A stretch of DNA of 64,000 nucleotides. Source: a bacterium UBP1_UBA4783 (lineage in GTDB: Bacteria; Krumholzibacteriota; Krumholzibacteriia; Krumholzibacteriales; Krumholzibacteriaceae). The DNA lies in the NCBI GenBank assembly GCA_002403075.1, contig DHHB01000007.1, positions 12,076 to 76,075 of the forward strand, read 5' to 3'. The position numbers and the translations under genes are program-made. The notes beneath the pieces are model-generated. The model made no database searches. It saw nothing but the letters and a program-made list of their open reading frames with translations, and was not told the DNA's origin. This document shows, piece by piece, positions 11,118-19,986 of this stretch; the stretch's first letter is position 1; each line of letters begins with the position of its first letter.

Positions 11118-12083
11118 ATGGACAAGGCTCTGCTCAAGGCTTCGACGATCGCGCTCCGCGACTGCCTCAAGCTCTCGAAGGGGGAGTCGCTCCTCATCGT
11201 GACCGACGCGAAGCTCCGCGCGATCGGCGTCGCGCTGCGTGACGCGGCGATCGAGCTCGGCGCCGATCCGGTTCTCGTCGAGATGCAGGTGCGAAGCCGC
11301 GACGGCGAGGAGCCGCCGGCGAACGTCACGCACGCCATGATGATGAGCAAGGTCGTCGTGGCCCCGACGACGCGCTCCCTCACGCACACCGCGGCGCGCC
11401 GCGAGGCCTGTAAGGCCGGTGCGCGCGTCGCGACGATGCCCGGCATCCGGCGCGACACGATGATCCGGTGCCTCAACGCCGATTACTACAAGATAGCAGC
11501 GAGGACAAAGCGCATGACCGAGCTCCTCACCGCGGGCTCGCTTCTCAGGGTGACGAGCCCCGCCGGCACCGACATCACGCTCCCCATCGCGGGGATCAAG
11601 GCGATCGCCTCGACCGGCCTCATCCACGAGTCGGGCGGCTTCGGCAACCTCCCCTCCGGCGAGGCCTACATGATGCCCGTCGAGGGGGCCGCGGAAGGGG
11701 TCTTCGTCGTCGACGGCTCCATGGCCGGCATCGGCAACCTCGAGGGGAAAAAGCCGATCACGATACGGGTCGAGAAGGGGTACGCCGTCTCGATCGAGGG
11801 GGGCGCCGCGGCCAAGGCGCTCCGCGCCAAGCTCGAGCCGCTCGGCCGCGCGGCGTTCAACGTCGCCGAGTTCGGCATCGGGACGAACGACGCCGCCCGC
11901 ATCACGGGCTCGATCCTCGAGGACGAGAAGGTCATGGGCACGATCCACATCGCCCTCGGCAACAACATGTCGATGGGAGGGACGGTGAACGTCCCCGTGC
12001 ATCTCGACGGCATCGTGAAGAAGCCCACCGTCGAGCTCGACGGGGCGAAGATCATGGACCGCGGAAAGATGCTCGCGGACTGA
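11118..12083 (+). CDS. M29-like (aminopeptidase T / AmpS) metallopeptidase family protein
   Basis: A 321-aa cytoplasmic protein of the thermophilic-aminopeptidase (M29) superfamily, dimeric two-metal exopeptidases; the same fold includes 2,5-dihydroxypyridine dioxygenase-like proteins. The C-terminal half holds the likely metal ligands: EFGIGTN, GTIHIALGNN and HLDGIV. The N-terminal half has the VAPTTRSLTHT(A)AR segment usual for these proteins. It is shorter than classical 370-410 aa members. The start is ATG at 11118 after GAGGAGGACGCA, 14 bp from the pseudouridine synthase stop. Substrate specificity is unknown. Confidence 0.85.
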   Translation: MDKALLKASTIALRDCLKLSKGESLLIVTDAKLRAIGVALRDAAIELGADPVLVEMQVRSRDGEEPPANVTHAMMMSKVVVAPTTRSLTHTAARREACKAGARVATMPGIRRDTMIRCLNADYYKIAARTKRMTELLTAGSLLRVTSPAGTDITLPIAGIKAIASTGLIHESGGFGNLPSGEAYMMPVEGAAEGVFVVDGSMAGIGNLEGKKPITIRVEKGYAVSIEGGAAAKALRAKLEPLGRAAFNVAEFGIGTNDAARITGSILEDEKVMGTIHIALGNNMSMGGTVNVPVHLDGIVKKPTVELDGAKIMDRGKMLAD

Positions 12084-12113
12084 CCGCGGGCGCCTCGGTC
12101 CGGACTCGCGAAA

Positions 12114-12146
12114 AGGGCCGCCCCGGCGGGGCGGCCCTCGCGTTTT
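12114..12146. terminator. bidirectional terminator between convergent genes
   Basis: An 11-bp perfect stem (12114-12124 / 12128-12138) with loop GGC. TTTT lies close downstream on plus and TTTTC directly after the stem on minus. It separates the aminopeptidase and htpX genes. Confidence 0.75.
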
Positions 12147-12165
12147 CGGCGCGCGGCGGGAATCC

Positions 12166-13068
12166 TCAGCGCATCGCCCGGAGCCGCCGCACCCGCTCAT
12201 CGATGGGCGGATGCGTGCTGAAGAGGTTCGCGGTCTTCGCGAGGGGTTTCACCGGATTCACGATGTAGAGGTGCTGCGTCGCCCGGTTCGCCGCCTCGAG
12301 CGGCTCGCGGTCGCCGGATATCTTCTCGAGGGCGCTCGCGAGCCCTTCCGGGTATCTCGTGAGCTTTACCGCCGAGGCGTCCGCGAGGTATTCGCGCTGT
12401 CTCGATATGGCGAGCTGGAGCAGCTTCGTGACGATCGGCGCGAGTATCGCGAGCACGATCGCGACGACGAGTATGAGGGCCCCCGCCGAGCCGCCGCCGC
12501 TGCTGCTCCGGCGGCGGCGCCCCCCGCCCCAGAGAAAGCTCCTCAGAAAGAAATCGCTCATGAGGGCGATCGACCCGACGAGCACCCCGACCATCGTCGC
12601 GTAGAGGATGTCGCGGTTCCCGACGTGCGAAAGCTCGTGGGCCATGACCCCCTGCAGCTCGTCGCGGTTGAGCTTGTCGAGAAGCCCCGTCGTGATGGCG
12701 ACGGAGGCGTGCGCGGGATCGCGTCCGGTGGCGAAGGCGTTCGGGGCCGAGTCTTCGATGACGTAGATCGCCGGCATCGGGAGCCCGCCCGCGAGCGAGA
12801 GCTCCTCGATGACGTTGAAGAGCTGCTGATGATCCTTCTTCTCGATCCGCCTCGCCCGGCTCACGGCGAGCACCATCTTGTCTCCGCCGAAATAGGCGCC
12901 GAGCGACATGGCGAGCGCGAGAAGGAAGGCTATGACGATCCCCGCGTAGCCCGTCCCCCAGAACCGTCCGAGAACGTACCCGAGCACGAGGAGCACCGCC
13001 GTCACGACGACCGTGAGGAAGAATGAGTTGCGCTTGTTCGCCGCGATCTCGTTCCACATCGACGCCAC
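12166..13068 (-). CDS. htpX: HtpX-like M48 membrane zinc metalloprotease
   Basis: A 300-aa integral membrane protease for membrane-protein quality control. Two N-terminal transmembrane segments (about 14-35, 38-60) precede the zinc site AHELSHVGNRD (HExxH) and the third ligand Glu in SRQREYLADASAV. Two further hydrophobic segments flank a Gly/Ser/Arg-rich loop (WGGGRRRRSSSGGG). It ends with the usual THPPIDERVRRL. The start is GTG at 13068, preceded by GGAGGG; an ATG three codons later is an alternative. It is downstream of lemA by 47 bp, the classical lemA-htpX arrangement. Confidence 0.95.
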   Translation of the reverse strand: MASMWNEIAANKRNSFFLTVVVTAVLLVLGYVLGRFWGTGYAGIVIAFLLALAMSLGAYFGGDKMVLAVSRARRIEKKDHQQLFNVIEELSLAGGLPMPAIYVIEDSAPNAFATGRDPAHASVAITTGLLDKLNRDELQGVMAHELSHVGNRDILYATMVGVLVGSIALMSDFFLRSFLWGGGRRRRSSSGGGSAGALILVVAIVLAILAPIVTKLLQLAISRQREYLADASAVKLTRYPEGLASALEKISGDREPLEAANRATQHLYIVNPVKPLAKTANLFSTHPPIDERVRRLRAMR

Positions 13069-13115
13069 GGGATCTCACCCTCCGCTGTTCGAAACCATGT
13101 CCGCGCCCGCCGCGA

Positions 13116-13667
13116 TCAGAAGCTCACCTTCGGCGGCTGCTTCTCCGCCTCGATCTCGATTTCGAAAAAGTCGCGCGGCTTGAAGCCGAAAAGAGACGCG
13201 AAGATATTCGAGGGGATCGTCTCGATGCGCGTGTTGTAGTCGCGGACCGTCTCGTTGTAGTGCTGCCGGGAGAACGAGATCTTGTTCTCCGTCGAGGCGA
13301 GCTCTTCCTGAAGCGCGAGCATGTTCTGGTTCGCCTTGAGGTCGGGATAGCTCTCCGCCACGGCGAAGAGCGACCGCAACGCCCCCGTCAGCATGTTCTC
13401 CGCCTGCGCCTGCGCCTTGACCCCAGAGACGTCGATCGCCTGCTGGCGGGCCTTCGTCACGTTCTCGAGCACCTCTCGTTCGTGCTTGAGATACCCCTTC
13501 GCCGTTTCGACGAGGTTGGGGATGAGGTCGTAGCGGCGCTTGAGCTGCACGTCGATCTGGGCCCAGGCGCTCTCGCAGCGCTTTCGCAGAACGACGAGGG
13601 TGTTGAAGATGCCTATCGCGGCGAATACGAGGACGACGAGGACAATGAGCGCTATCCAGCCGGCCAT
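13116..13667 (-). CDS. lemA: LemA family protein
   Basis: A 183-aa protein with one N-terminal transmembrane helix (GWIALIVLVVLVFAAIGIF) and a helical LemA domain. Family hallmarks are AWAQIDVQLKRRYDLIPNLV, ESYPDLKANQN and RQHYNETVRDYNT, and the C-terminus has the usual IFASLFGFKPRDFFE. The biochemical role is not established; LemA proteins are usually coupled to HtpX-type proteases, as here. The start is ATG at 13667 behind CGGAGGTTCACG; the frame extends upstream, but without a ribosome-binding site. Confidence 0.95.
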   Translation of the reverse strand: MAGWIALIVLVVLVFAAIGIFNTLVVLRKRCESAWAQIDVQLKRRYDLIPNLVETAKGYLKHEREVLENVTKARQQAIDVSGVKAQAQAENMLTGALRSLFAVAESYPDLKANQNMLALQEELASTENKISFSRQHYNETVRDYNTRIETIPSNIFASLFGFKPRDFFEIEIEAEKQPPKVSF

Positions 13668-14111
13668 CGTGAACCTCCGTTCGCGTACGTTCCCCCCGCG
13701 CATGCGCGCGCCGCCGGGAGGCATTCGCCGCCCGGCGCAACCTCCGCAATTCTACGCGCGGGAACGCCGTTCGTTGCAGATGGTAATAACTTCCCCGAGG
13801 CCGCGCAAGCGAAACCGGACGCCGCGGAATCCGGTGCCCCGGGCGGGATTCGCAAAACGCGACGAGGCCTCCGCGCAACGGACGGACAAGCGGAGGGATT
13901 GCCGCACGCAGGAGCGCGCTCCGTGGCATTATGAGATTGAAGCGGCAACGGCGAGGCTCGCCGCACCCTCACGCTCCCTTTTACAACACATTGTCGATAC
14001 TGCGGTTACGGGCTCTTGCCTCTCGTCCGCCATCGATGGCATATAGCTTGCTCGAAGCGGAGTCACGAGGGGACCGCAGGATTTGAATCGGAAGATACAA
14101 GGAGGTCCGAC
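13668..14111. other. 444-bp intergenic region
   Basis: It lies between divergent lemA (minus) and the Ig-type lipoprotein gene (plus). Only GC-rich spurious frames are present. It holds the sigma-54-like element at 14037-14052 and, next to the lipoprotein start, an AAGGAGG ribosome-binding site. No RNA gene or repeat was recognised. Confidence 0.6.
14037..14052 (+). promoter_or_regulatory. sigma-54-type (-24/-12) promoter
   Basis: TGGCAT-ATAGC-TTGCT matches the consensus TGGCAC-N5-TTGCW, with the GG and GC pairs exactly 10 bp apart. It sits 60 bp upstream of the lipoprotein ATG. An activator of the right class (PrsR) is encoded at 46335. Confidence 0.65.
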
Positions 14112-14939
14112 ATGAGGAAGGGTTTCGTTCTGTTCGCGGGTCTTTTCATCCTCTCCATGTTCGCTGCATGCTCGGAGGATTCGACCCCGACCCCGCCGGT
14201 TCCGCCCGCCGACTTCGAGATAACGACCGCGGCGGTCGCGACCGGTTACACGTGCTCTCCGTACAACATGGCGATCGATGTCGAAGGCGGCGTTGCTCCC
14301 TATACGTGGTCGCTCGCCGCTGGCAGCAGCCTCCCCGACGGCCTCGTGATGAGCGCCGACGGCCGCATCACGGGTCTCTGCATGACGGTCGGCGACTACA
14401 TCTTCACGGTGCGCGTCGAGGACAGCTCCGAGACGCCGAAGACGGCCGAGCAGGAATACACGCTCTCGGTCGAAGTTCCGTCGAACCCCTCGCTCGCGGT
14501 CTTCTTCGACGGCGAGGCCACCGAGTGCAGCACGACCACGCTCTCGTGGACGCCTCTCAGCTGCTACGTGTTCATCATGCTCGACGAGAGCGAAGTGGGC
14601 TGCGCGAGGGCGACGGAGTTCAAGCTTCGCTTGACGAACGCCGAGGGCGTCGATCTCGTTGCGGGTTCTGAGTACGCCATCATCGGCACCTCGATCCCGT
14701 CCTATGTCGCCGCCACTATCGGCGATCTCTTCAACGGCATCGCGCTCGCGTTCAACCGGCCGATGTTCGGTCCCGAACCGGTGCTCGTCGCGTCCTTCAA
14801 CATCCTTCTGCTCGAGAATCTGGAGGACCTGTCGTTCAAGTTCGAGCCGAATCCGGGCGGCTATCTCGCGATCGCTTCCTGCGAGGAAAACTGTCCGATC
14901 GTCGAGGTCAGCGGTCGCGCGGCCGCGATCAACTACTAG
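14112..14939 (+). CDS. lipoprotein with putative Ig (He_PIG-like) domain
   Basis: A 275-aa exported lipoprotein. The lipobox is SMFAAC near residue 20, followed by a Pro/Thr-rich linker. Residues about 35-120 form one putative-Ig repeat of the He_PIG type (GVAPYTWSLAAGSSLPDGL..GRITG...YIFTVRVED). The C-terminal 150 residues have paired cysteines and no recognised domain. The start is ATG at 14112 behind AAGGAGG. It is a single gene between a sigma-54-like promoter and a strong terminator. Function unknown; probably a surface or outer-membrane-associated adhesive protein. Confidence 0.8.
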   Translation: MRKGFVLFAGLFILSMFAACSEDSTPTPPVPPADFEITTAAVATGYTCSPYNMAIDVEGGVAPYTWSLAAGSSLPDGLVMSADGRITGLCMTVGDYIFTVRVEDSSETPKTAEQEYTLSVEVPSNPSLAVFFDGEATECSTTTLSWTPLSCYVFIMLDESEVGCARATEFKLRLTNAEGVDLVAGSEYAIIGTSIPSYVAATIGDLFNGIALAFNRPMFGPEPVLVASFNILLLENLEDLSFKFEPNPGGYLAIASCEENCPIVEVSGRAAAINY

Positions 14940-14970
14940 ACGACGCGGCCTCACCGGCCCATGGTGTGTG

Positions 14971-15020
14971 CCCCTCGGGATCGCGCGGCGACGCCGCGCC
15001 TCCCGGGGGGCCTTTTTATT
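14971..15020 (+). terminator. rho-independent terminator of the Ig-type lipoprotein gene
   Basis: Inner stem GCGCGGC-gac-GCCGCGC inside an outer stem CCCCTCGGGA/TCCCGGGGGG, followed by CCTTTTTATT. The T run overlaps the stop codon of the convergent AsmA gene. Confidence 0.82.
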
Positions 15021-17319
15021 GCCTGATGAGCTTCTTGAGCCCCTCGAGCACCTTGTCCTGCGCCTTGCTCTTCGCCTTCGAGAGATCGAGCATGGCGGAA
15101 GGGTGCTTCGAGGTCCCGGTCACGCGGATATCGAGCACGAGGTTGCCGCTCGAATCGCGCATGAGGTCGAGGGCGCTCTTGTAGGCGTCGATATTCTTCA
15201 TCCGCTGCTGCACTGCCGGCGGAATCACGGCGTGCACCGTGTAATCGAGCGATCCGTCGAGCCCGAACGATCCCTTGATCGCCCACGCCCCCGAGGACGA
15301 GGCGATTTTCCAGTCGTCCGTGACGAAGCGGCCGTTCTGGACCTTGAAGTTCCCGGCCCACTCGCGGAAATCGAACTTCACGAGAGGGGCGACGTCGAAG
15401 TTCTGTATGCTCGCGAGGCCTCCGAGGTACTTCTCGAAATTCACAGAACCCTTGTTCGAAAGAGCGGAGCCGGCGGCCGTGAGCGACACGAGAGGATCGA
15501 GGCCATGCCCCGTAACGAGACTCGCCTTCGAGCTGACGTTGAAGCGCCCCTGGATGAGGGTTCCGAGGGAGACGAGCCTCCCGAGCGCCTCGCCCGCCTC
15601 GACACCGTCGAGCGAGAAATCGATCGAGCTTTCGACGCGGGCGGGTTTCCGAACGTCGCTCGCGATCGTCGCGGAACCCTTGCCGCCGGCGTAGCCGAAG
15701 GTCGCCGGATCGATCCGCACGCGGCCGTCCCGGATCGTTCCCTTCGCCTCGACGGCGGTGAGAACGGCCTCGCGGGTGACGACCGAGTCGAGCTTCACGG
15801 TGAAAACGGTGTTCTTGAGGAATAGTATCGCGCCCGCTCCGCCCGAGGCGGGCTCTTGCCGGGGAACGGCCGTTTTCGGCGCCTCTGATTTCGAGGTTTC
15901 CCGCGGCTTCTGATAGGGCTGTGCGTCGAACGAGCGGCCGGCCGCCTCGACGCGGATGACCGGAGCGTTCACCATCTTGTCGAGATAGGGGCCGAGATCG
16001 GCGACCGGCTTCGCGTCGCCCGTCTGAAGCAGCTTCTGCGCGACGAGTGCGAGCTCGGCCGCGGCCGGCATGACGTTCGCGAGAGAACCGCTGAAGGTGA
16101 ACGGGCTGCCGCCGACGCGGAACTCGCCGGCGACGCGCTTCACGTCCGTGCCCGAGATTTCGGCCTTCGCCTTGAGCCCGGAGATCCTCACGGGAGGCGG
16201 AACGAACTCGCCCTCCCGGGGAGCGGGCGCCTGCCGCGCGGCTTGCAGGACGATCTCGCCGTCCGAGACGTCGATCGTTCCCTCGAGCTCGATCGCCTGC
16301 CACGAGAGCGTAACCTGCTCGAGCGTGAGAGGCTTCGAAGCGCTCGGCATGAGGCTCTGCCACGCGAAGGCGTTGCCCGAGCCCGCGAAGCGCGCCGAGA
16401 CGCCGCCGAGCGACGCGAGATCCCCCATCCGAAATGACGCGCCGGCGAGCGCCGCCTCGAAGGAGAGGCTCATGCCGAGCGGCTCGCGCGCGAGGCCTTG
16501 AATGCGGGCCGAGTACTTCAGCGTGCCGCCCGCGATCTCGGGACGGGGGCCATCCGACGCCGGTTTCGGCGCCTGAGCCGCCGCGGGCGAGAGTTCGTCG
16601 AGCTTGAAGGCCTCGATCTTCTCGAGAACGGGGGCAAGCGGCTTCTCGGCGCCCTCTATCGTCACATCGAGCCGCGGGGAAGTTTTGAGATCGGTCGCCT
16701 CACCCGTGATCGCCATCGAGACGAGATCGTCCCAGCGGACCTGCCCTTCCTTGATCGCGAGCCGCGAGAGCTCGCGGTCGGTCTCGAGCGCGCCGTCGAA
16801 GGCGACCCTCTCCAGCACGACCGCCGGCGGCGATCCCGGCCGGGCGACGAGAACGGAATCGGCGCGCGCCTTGGCGTCGAGGGCGAAAAGCTCTCCCTCC
16901 GGCTTCATCGCGAGCTGCGCTTCGAGCCCGCGGAGTCCGATCTCCCGGTCTTTGTTCGCGTTGACGAGCGTGACGGAGCCTCCGCGCACGGCCGCGGACG
17001 TGATTTCGGGCTTCCGCCTGAGGAGGGAGAGCAGCGACGCGCGGATCGTGACCCTCCGGGAGGAGAAGTCGAGCTCGGTCGTGTCGGGAAGCGTCTTGCC
17101 GAAACGAAGGTCCTCTATGTCGACGCCGAATCCGAACGGAAAATTGACCTTGATGCCGCCGATCGTCACCTTCGCGTCGACCATCCGCTCGACGCGCGGC
17201 AGCACGATCGCCATGAGCTTCTCCTGCGTGAAAACGAGACGCACCGCGACGACCGCCGCGGCGACGACGCACGCGACGACCGCGAGAGCTATCAAGAGAC
17301 CTTTACGCTTCGCCGCCAT
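15016..17319 (-). CDS. AsmA-like envelope protein
   Basis: A 767-aa protein anchored by one N-terminal transmembrane helix (about 8-30). It is followed by a long beta-rich periplasmic part typical of the AsmA/TamB-like lipid-transport-related superfamily. The start (KVTIGGIKVNFPFGFGVDIEDLRFGK) and the C-terminal AsmA region (DGSLDYTVHAVIPPAVQQRM, LVLDIRVTGTSKHPSAML) support this. Such proteins are thought to help move phospholipid or maintain outer-membrane integrity, implying a diderm cell. The start is ATG at 17319 with GGGAGG 6 nt upstream; a second ATG two codons before sits directly on the ribosome-binding site. Confidence 0.85.
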   Translation of the reverse strand: MAAKRKGLLIALAVVACVVAAAVVAVRLVFTQEKLMAIVLPRVERMVDAKVTIGGIKVNFPFGFGVDIEDLRFGKTLPDTTELDFSSRRVTIRASLLSLLRRKPEITSAAVRGGSVTLVNANKDREIGLRGLEAQLAMKPEGELFALDAKARADSVLVARPGSPPAVVLERVAFDGALETDRELSRLAIKEGQVRWDDLVSMAITGEATDLKTSPRLDVTIEGAEKPLAPVLEKIEAFKLDELSPAAAQAPKPASDGPRPEIAGGTLKYSARIQGLAREPLGMSLSFEAALAGASFRMGDLASLGGVSARFAGSGNAFAWQSLMPSASKPLTLEQVTLSWQAIELEGTIDVSDGEIVLQAARQAPAPREGEFVPPPVRISGLKAKAEISGTDVKRVAGEFRVGGSPFTFSGSLANVMPAAAELALVAQKLLQTGDAKPVADLGPYLDKMVNAPVIRVEAAGRSFDAQPYQKPRETSKSEAPKTAVPRQEPASGGAGAILFLKNTVFTVKLDSVVTREAVLTAVEAKGTIRDGRVRIDPATFGYAGGKGSATIASDVRKPARVESSIDFSLDGVEAGEALGRLVSLGTLIQGRFNVSSKASLVTGHGLDPLVSLTAAGSALSNKGSVNFEKYLGGLASIQNFDVAPLVKFDFREWAGNFKVQNGRFVTDDWKIASSSGAWAIKGSFGLDGSLDYTVHAVIPPAVQQRMKNIDAYKSALDLMRDSSGNLVLDIRVTGTSKHPSAMLDLSKAKSKAQDKVLEGLKKLIRQ

Positions 17320-17541
17320 ACACATCCTCCCATCCTGCGACAGCCGACACGTATCCGCTACGCCGGGCGGCCGGGGCCGCCGCGGCCTCCGGCGACACGC
17401 CGGCCGCCGCGGAACCGCATCCCGCCCGCCGGAGAAGACTCTACCGCACCGGGGCGCGGGCTTTCAACTTGAAATGCCCTGGAGCATTCACTACCATTCC
17501 GCCGTCGCGCTCCCGAAAGCGGGACGAAAGCCGAGGCGTTC

Positions 17542-18417
17542 ATGATCAGATACATCGAGCCGGTCTACCGGCCGCCGAGCGAAGCGGGCTCGCTTATTCT
17601 GCAGGCGACGATCGGCTGCTCGAACAACACCTGCCTCTTTTGCTATATGTACCGCGGAAAGCCGTTCCGGGTGAAGCCGTGGGAGCTCCTCCGGGCGGAG
17701 ATCGACGAGGCGGCGGCGCTGGCGCCGGGAACGCGCCGCGTATTTCTCGCCGACGGAGACGCCTTCGTGCTGCCGACCCGCCTTCTCGCGCGCATTCTCG
17801 ACCATCTCCGCGCGGCGTTTCCGAACCTCCAGCGCGTCACCGCGTACGCGTCCCCCCCGAACCTCCTGAAAAAATCCGTCGCCGAGATGCGAGGGCTCGC
17901 CGAGAAGGGGCTCAAGATCCTTTACTACGGCGTCGAGACGGGAGACGCGGAGCTCCTCGCGAAGATCCGCAAGAACGCGACGCCGGACGAGATGGTCGAA
18001 GGATGCCTCAAGGCGAAAGAGGCCGGGCTCAAGCTTTCCGTCACCGTCATACTCGGTCTCGGCGGAAAAAAAGGCGGTCTCCGCCACGCCCGCGAGACGG
18101 CGCGGCTCGCGAACCGTATCCAGCCGCGATTCCTCTCGGCGCTCACGCTCATGCTCGGGCCCTACGAGCGGGAGTACCGGGCGGCCATGGGGCCGGATTT
18201 CGAGTACACGAACGCCGTCGACGACACGAGAGAGCTCCGCGAGCTCGTCGCCGGGCTCGAGACCGACGGCTGCATCTTCCGCAGCAATCACGCCTCCAAC
18301 TATCTCCCCCTCGCCGGCACCCTCCCCGGAGACAAGGCGCGCCTCCTCGACGAGATCGACCGCGCCCTCGCCGAGCCGGACCGTTTCCTGCGCGACGAAT
18401 GGATGCGGGGGCTCTGA
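17542..18417 (+). CDS. radical SAM protein with CX4CX2C cluster motif
   Basis: A 291-aa radical SAM enzyme. The 4Fe-4S motif is GCSNNTCLFCYM, so the first two cysteines are separated by four residues instead of the canonical three; a radical-SAM subgroup with GCSHN-CxFC motifs shares this. Further features are LADGDAF, the strand KILYYGVETGDAELL (SAM-binding glutamate region) and TVILGLGGKKGG. No SPASM-type extra cysteine cluster is visible. Substrate unknown. The start is ATG at 17542 with only a weak GAGG upstream. It is monocistronic, followed at once by an independent promoter. Confidence 0.85.
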   Translation: MIRYIEPVYRPPSEAGSLILQATIGCSNNTCLFCYMYRGKPFRVKPWELLRAEIDEAAALAPGTRRVFLADGDAFVLPTRLLARILDHLRAAFPNLQRVTAYASPPNLLKKSVAEMRGLAEKGLKILYYGVETGDAELLAKIRKNATPDEMVEGCLKAKEAGLKLSVTVILGLGGKKGGLRHARETARLANRIQPRFLSALTLMLGPYEREYRAAMGPDFEYTNAVDDTRELRELVAGLETDGCIFRSNHASNYLPLAGTLPGDKARLLDEIDRALAEPDRFLRDEWMRGL

Positions 18418-18424
18418 ACGAGGG

Positions 18425-18453
18425 TTGACGATTCGGCTTTCAGGGGCTATCTT
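18425..18453 (+). promoter_or_regulatory. sigma-70 promoter of the duplicated Cys-rich lipoprotein
   Basis: TTGACG (18425-18430), 17-bp spacer, TATCTT (18448-18453). The predicted transcript start near 18460 leaves a 22-nt leader and supports the ATG at 18482 over upstream in-frame starts. Confidence 0.72.
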
Positions 18454-18481
18454 TATGGTAGAGACCTCACGAGGGGGAAAT

Positions 18482-19789
18482 ATGAAAAGACTATTCGATA
18501 CGCCAGCCGGCAAGCGCGCGTTCGCGTTGTCGGCCCTCGCGGTCTTCGCCGTCTGCTGCATCGGCTCGTGCGCCGACGAGAGCGAACCGACCGGCGTCGG
18601 GCCACAGCATCCGTACGGCATCGTGGTCGCCTCCGAAGGCTGCAAGCTCTTCGACAAGCCCGCGGAAGACTTCGACGCTCCCTCGAATCGGGACTGCGTC
18701 GCATGGACGTACGGCGCGGACGGCACCCTCGCGCTCAAACACGTGAACGCCGGATTCAACTGCTGCCCCGGGGCCCTTACGGCGGACATCACGATCTCGG
18801 ACGACGCGATCACCATCGTCGAGCACGAGCAGATGAACGGGTGCCGGTGCCTCTGCCTCTTCGACGTTCGTTACAAGGTCTTCAAGCTGCCGGCGGGAAC
18901 CTACACCATCCGGTTCGTGGAGCTCTACGAGCTCGGCGACCCGCCGCTCGCCGTCACCGTCGATCTCGCGTCGAACCCGACCGGCAGTTTCTGCGTCCCC
19001 CGCACGCACTATCCATGGTACGAGCCGAGCGGCTCGCGACCCGAGCCCCAGGGGCGTCTCGTCCGCGCGAGCGGCTGCGGGGGCGATCCGAGCCTCACGG
19101 ATGACGATACGTATGCGACCGATCTTTCGTGCGTCGAATGGCGCCTCTCCGAAGGAGGCGTTCTGCGGCTGCGTCATCTCAACGCGGGATTCAATTGCTG
19201 CGCCGAAATCGGCGCGGATATCAGCGTCGAGGAAGGTCTGATCACGATCGTCGAACACGAGAGCGGGCCGCCGTGCGATTGCCTGTGCCTGTACGACATC
19301 GAATATGAATTCGCCGGTATCCCAGCGGGAACGCACCGCGTGCGCTTCGTCGAATTGTACACGAGCTCGGAAGACGAGCTTCTCGATTTTCCGGTCGATT
19401 TCTCCGTCTACCCGGCGGGCGTTCAATGCGCCTATCGAACGCACTATCCGTGGGGGTATTCGAGCTCGCTCCCGGAGGACGAGGCGCGGCTCGCCGTCAT
19501 GCAGCGGGAGATCGTCGATTTTATCGGAGTTCCGTCATGCGGTGCGGTTGGGGATTGCCGGCATATCGGCATCGGTTCGAAGCCATGCGGCGGACCGTGG
19601 AGCTATCTCATCTATTCGGCCGCGACGATCGACGAACATGAGCTCCGCAGCCGCGTTCTTCGATACAACGCCTGGAACCACGGCATGAACCGGCGGTATG
19701 GTCTCGTTTCCACGTGCGACGTGGCGCCCGAGCCGCGGCCGGGATGCGTCGGCGGCGTGTGCGCGGATCTCGACGCCGGGCCGAGATGA
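18482..19789 (+). CDS. lipoprotein with two tandem Cys-rich repeats
   Basis: A 435-aa exported protein; lipobox IGSC near residue 23. Two homologous units of about 120-130 residues follow each other. Each contains L(K/R)H(V/L)NAGFNCC, ITIVEHE, CxCLCL(F/Y)D, PAGT..(I/V)RFVELY and RTHYPW. The conserved cysteine groups (CC and CxCLC) suggest disulfides or a metal site. A third, unrelated Cys-containing tail ends in CVGGVCADLDAGPR. I do not recognise a named family. The start is ATG at 18482 behind AGGGGGAAAT. The repeats have diverged considerably, so the duplication is old. Confidence 0.78.
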   Translation: MKRLFDTPAGKRAFALSALAVFAVCCIGSCADESEPTGVGPQHPYGIVVASEGCKLFDKPAEDFDAPSNRDCVAWTYGADGTLALKHVNAGFNCCPGALTADITISDDAITIVEHEQMNGCRCLCLFDVRYKVFKLPAGTYTIRFVELYELGDPPLAVTVDLASNPTGSFCVPRTHYPWYEPSGSRPEPQGRLVRASGCGGDPSLTDDDTYATDLSCVEWRLSEGGVLRLRHLNAGFNCCAEIGADISVEEGLITIVEHESGPPCDCLCLYDIEYEFAGIPAGTHRVRFVELYTSSEDELLDFPVDFSVYPAGVQCAYRTHYPWGYSSSLPEDEARLAVMQREIVDFIGVPSCGAVGDCRHIGIGSKPCGGPWSYLIYSAATIDEHELRSRVLRYNAWNHGMNRRYGLVSTCDVAPEPRPGCVGGVCADLDAGPR

Positions 19790-19862
19790 AGCGAACGGGC
19801 GCATGAGAGGCGCTCATCCTCCCGGCGCCCGCGCGGCGGCCCGCCGCGGGCCCCTCGAAAGA

Positions 19863-19890
19863 CGGGCGTTTTCAGTGGACAAAACGCCCG
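19863..19890. repeat. perfect 10-bp inverted repeat upstream of hutH-like gene
   Basis: CGGGCGTTTT (19863-19872) and AAAACGCCCG (19881-19890) around an 8-bp centre. No T run follows on the plus strand, so it is not a convincing terminator. It may be an operator or a leader hairpin about 100 bp before the TTG start. Confidence 0.5.
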
Positions 19891-19986
19891 GCATCCATTA
19901 TCAATAAGGGACTTGGAACCGCGCCCCCATCAGGGAGCGCGCTGAACTCAATATATTGCAATATAAGCAGATACAGGGAGGTTGTT

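Noticed and set aside
19863..19890. Inverted repeat as terminator of the Cys-rich lipoprotein gene
   Set aside because: A perfect stem, but the next bases are GCATCC rather than a T run; kept as a repeat of unknown role.
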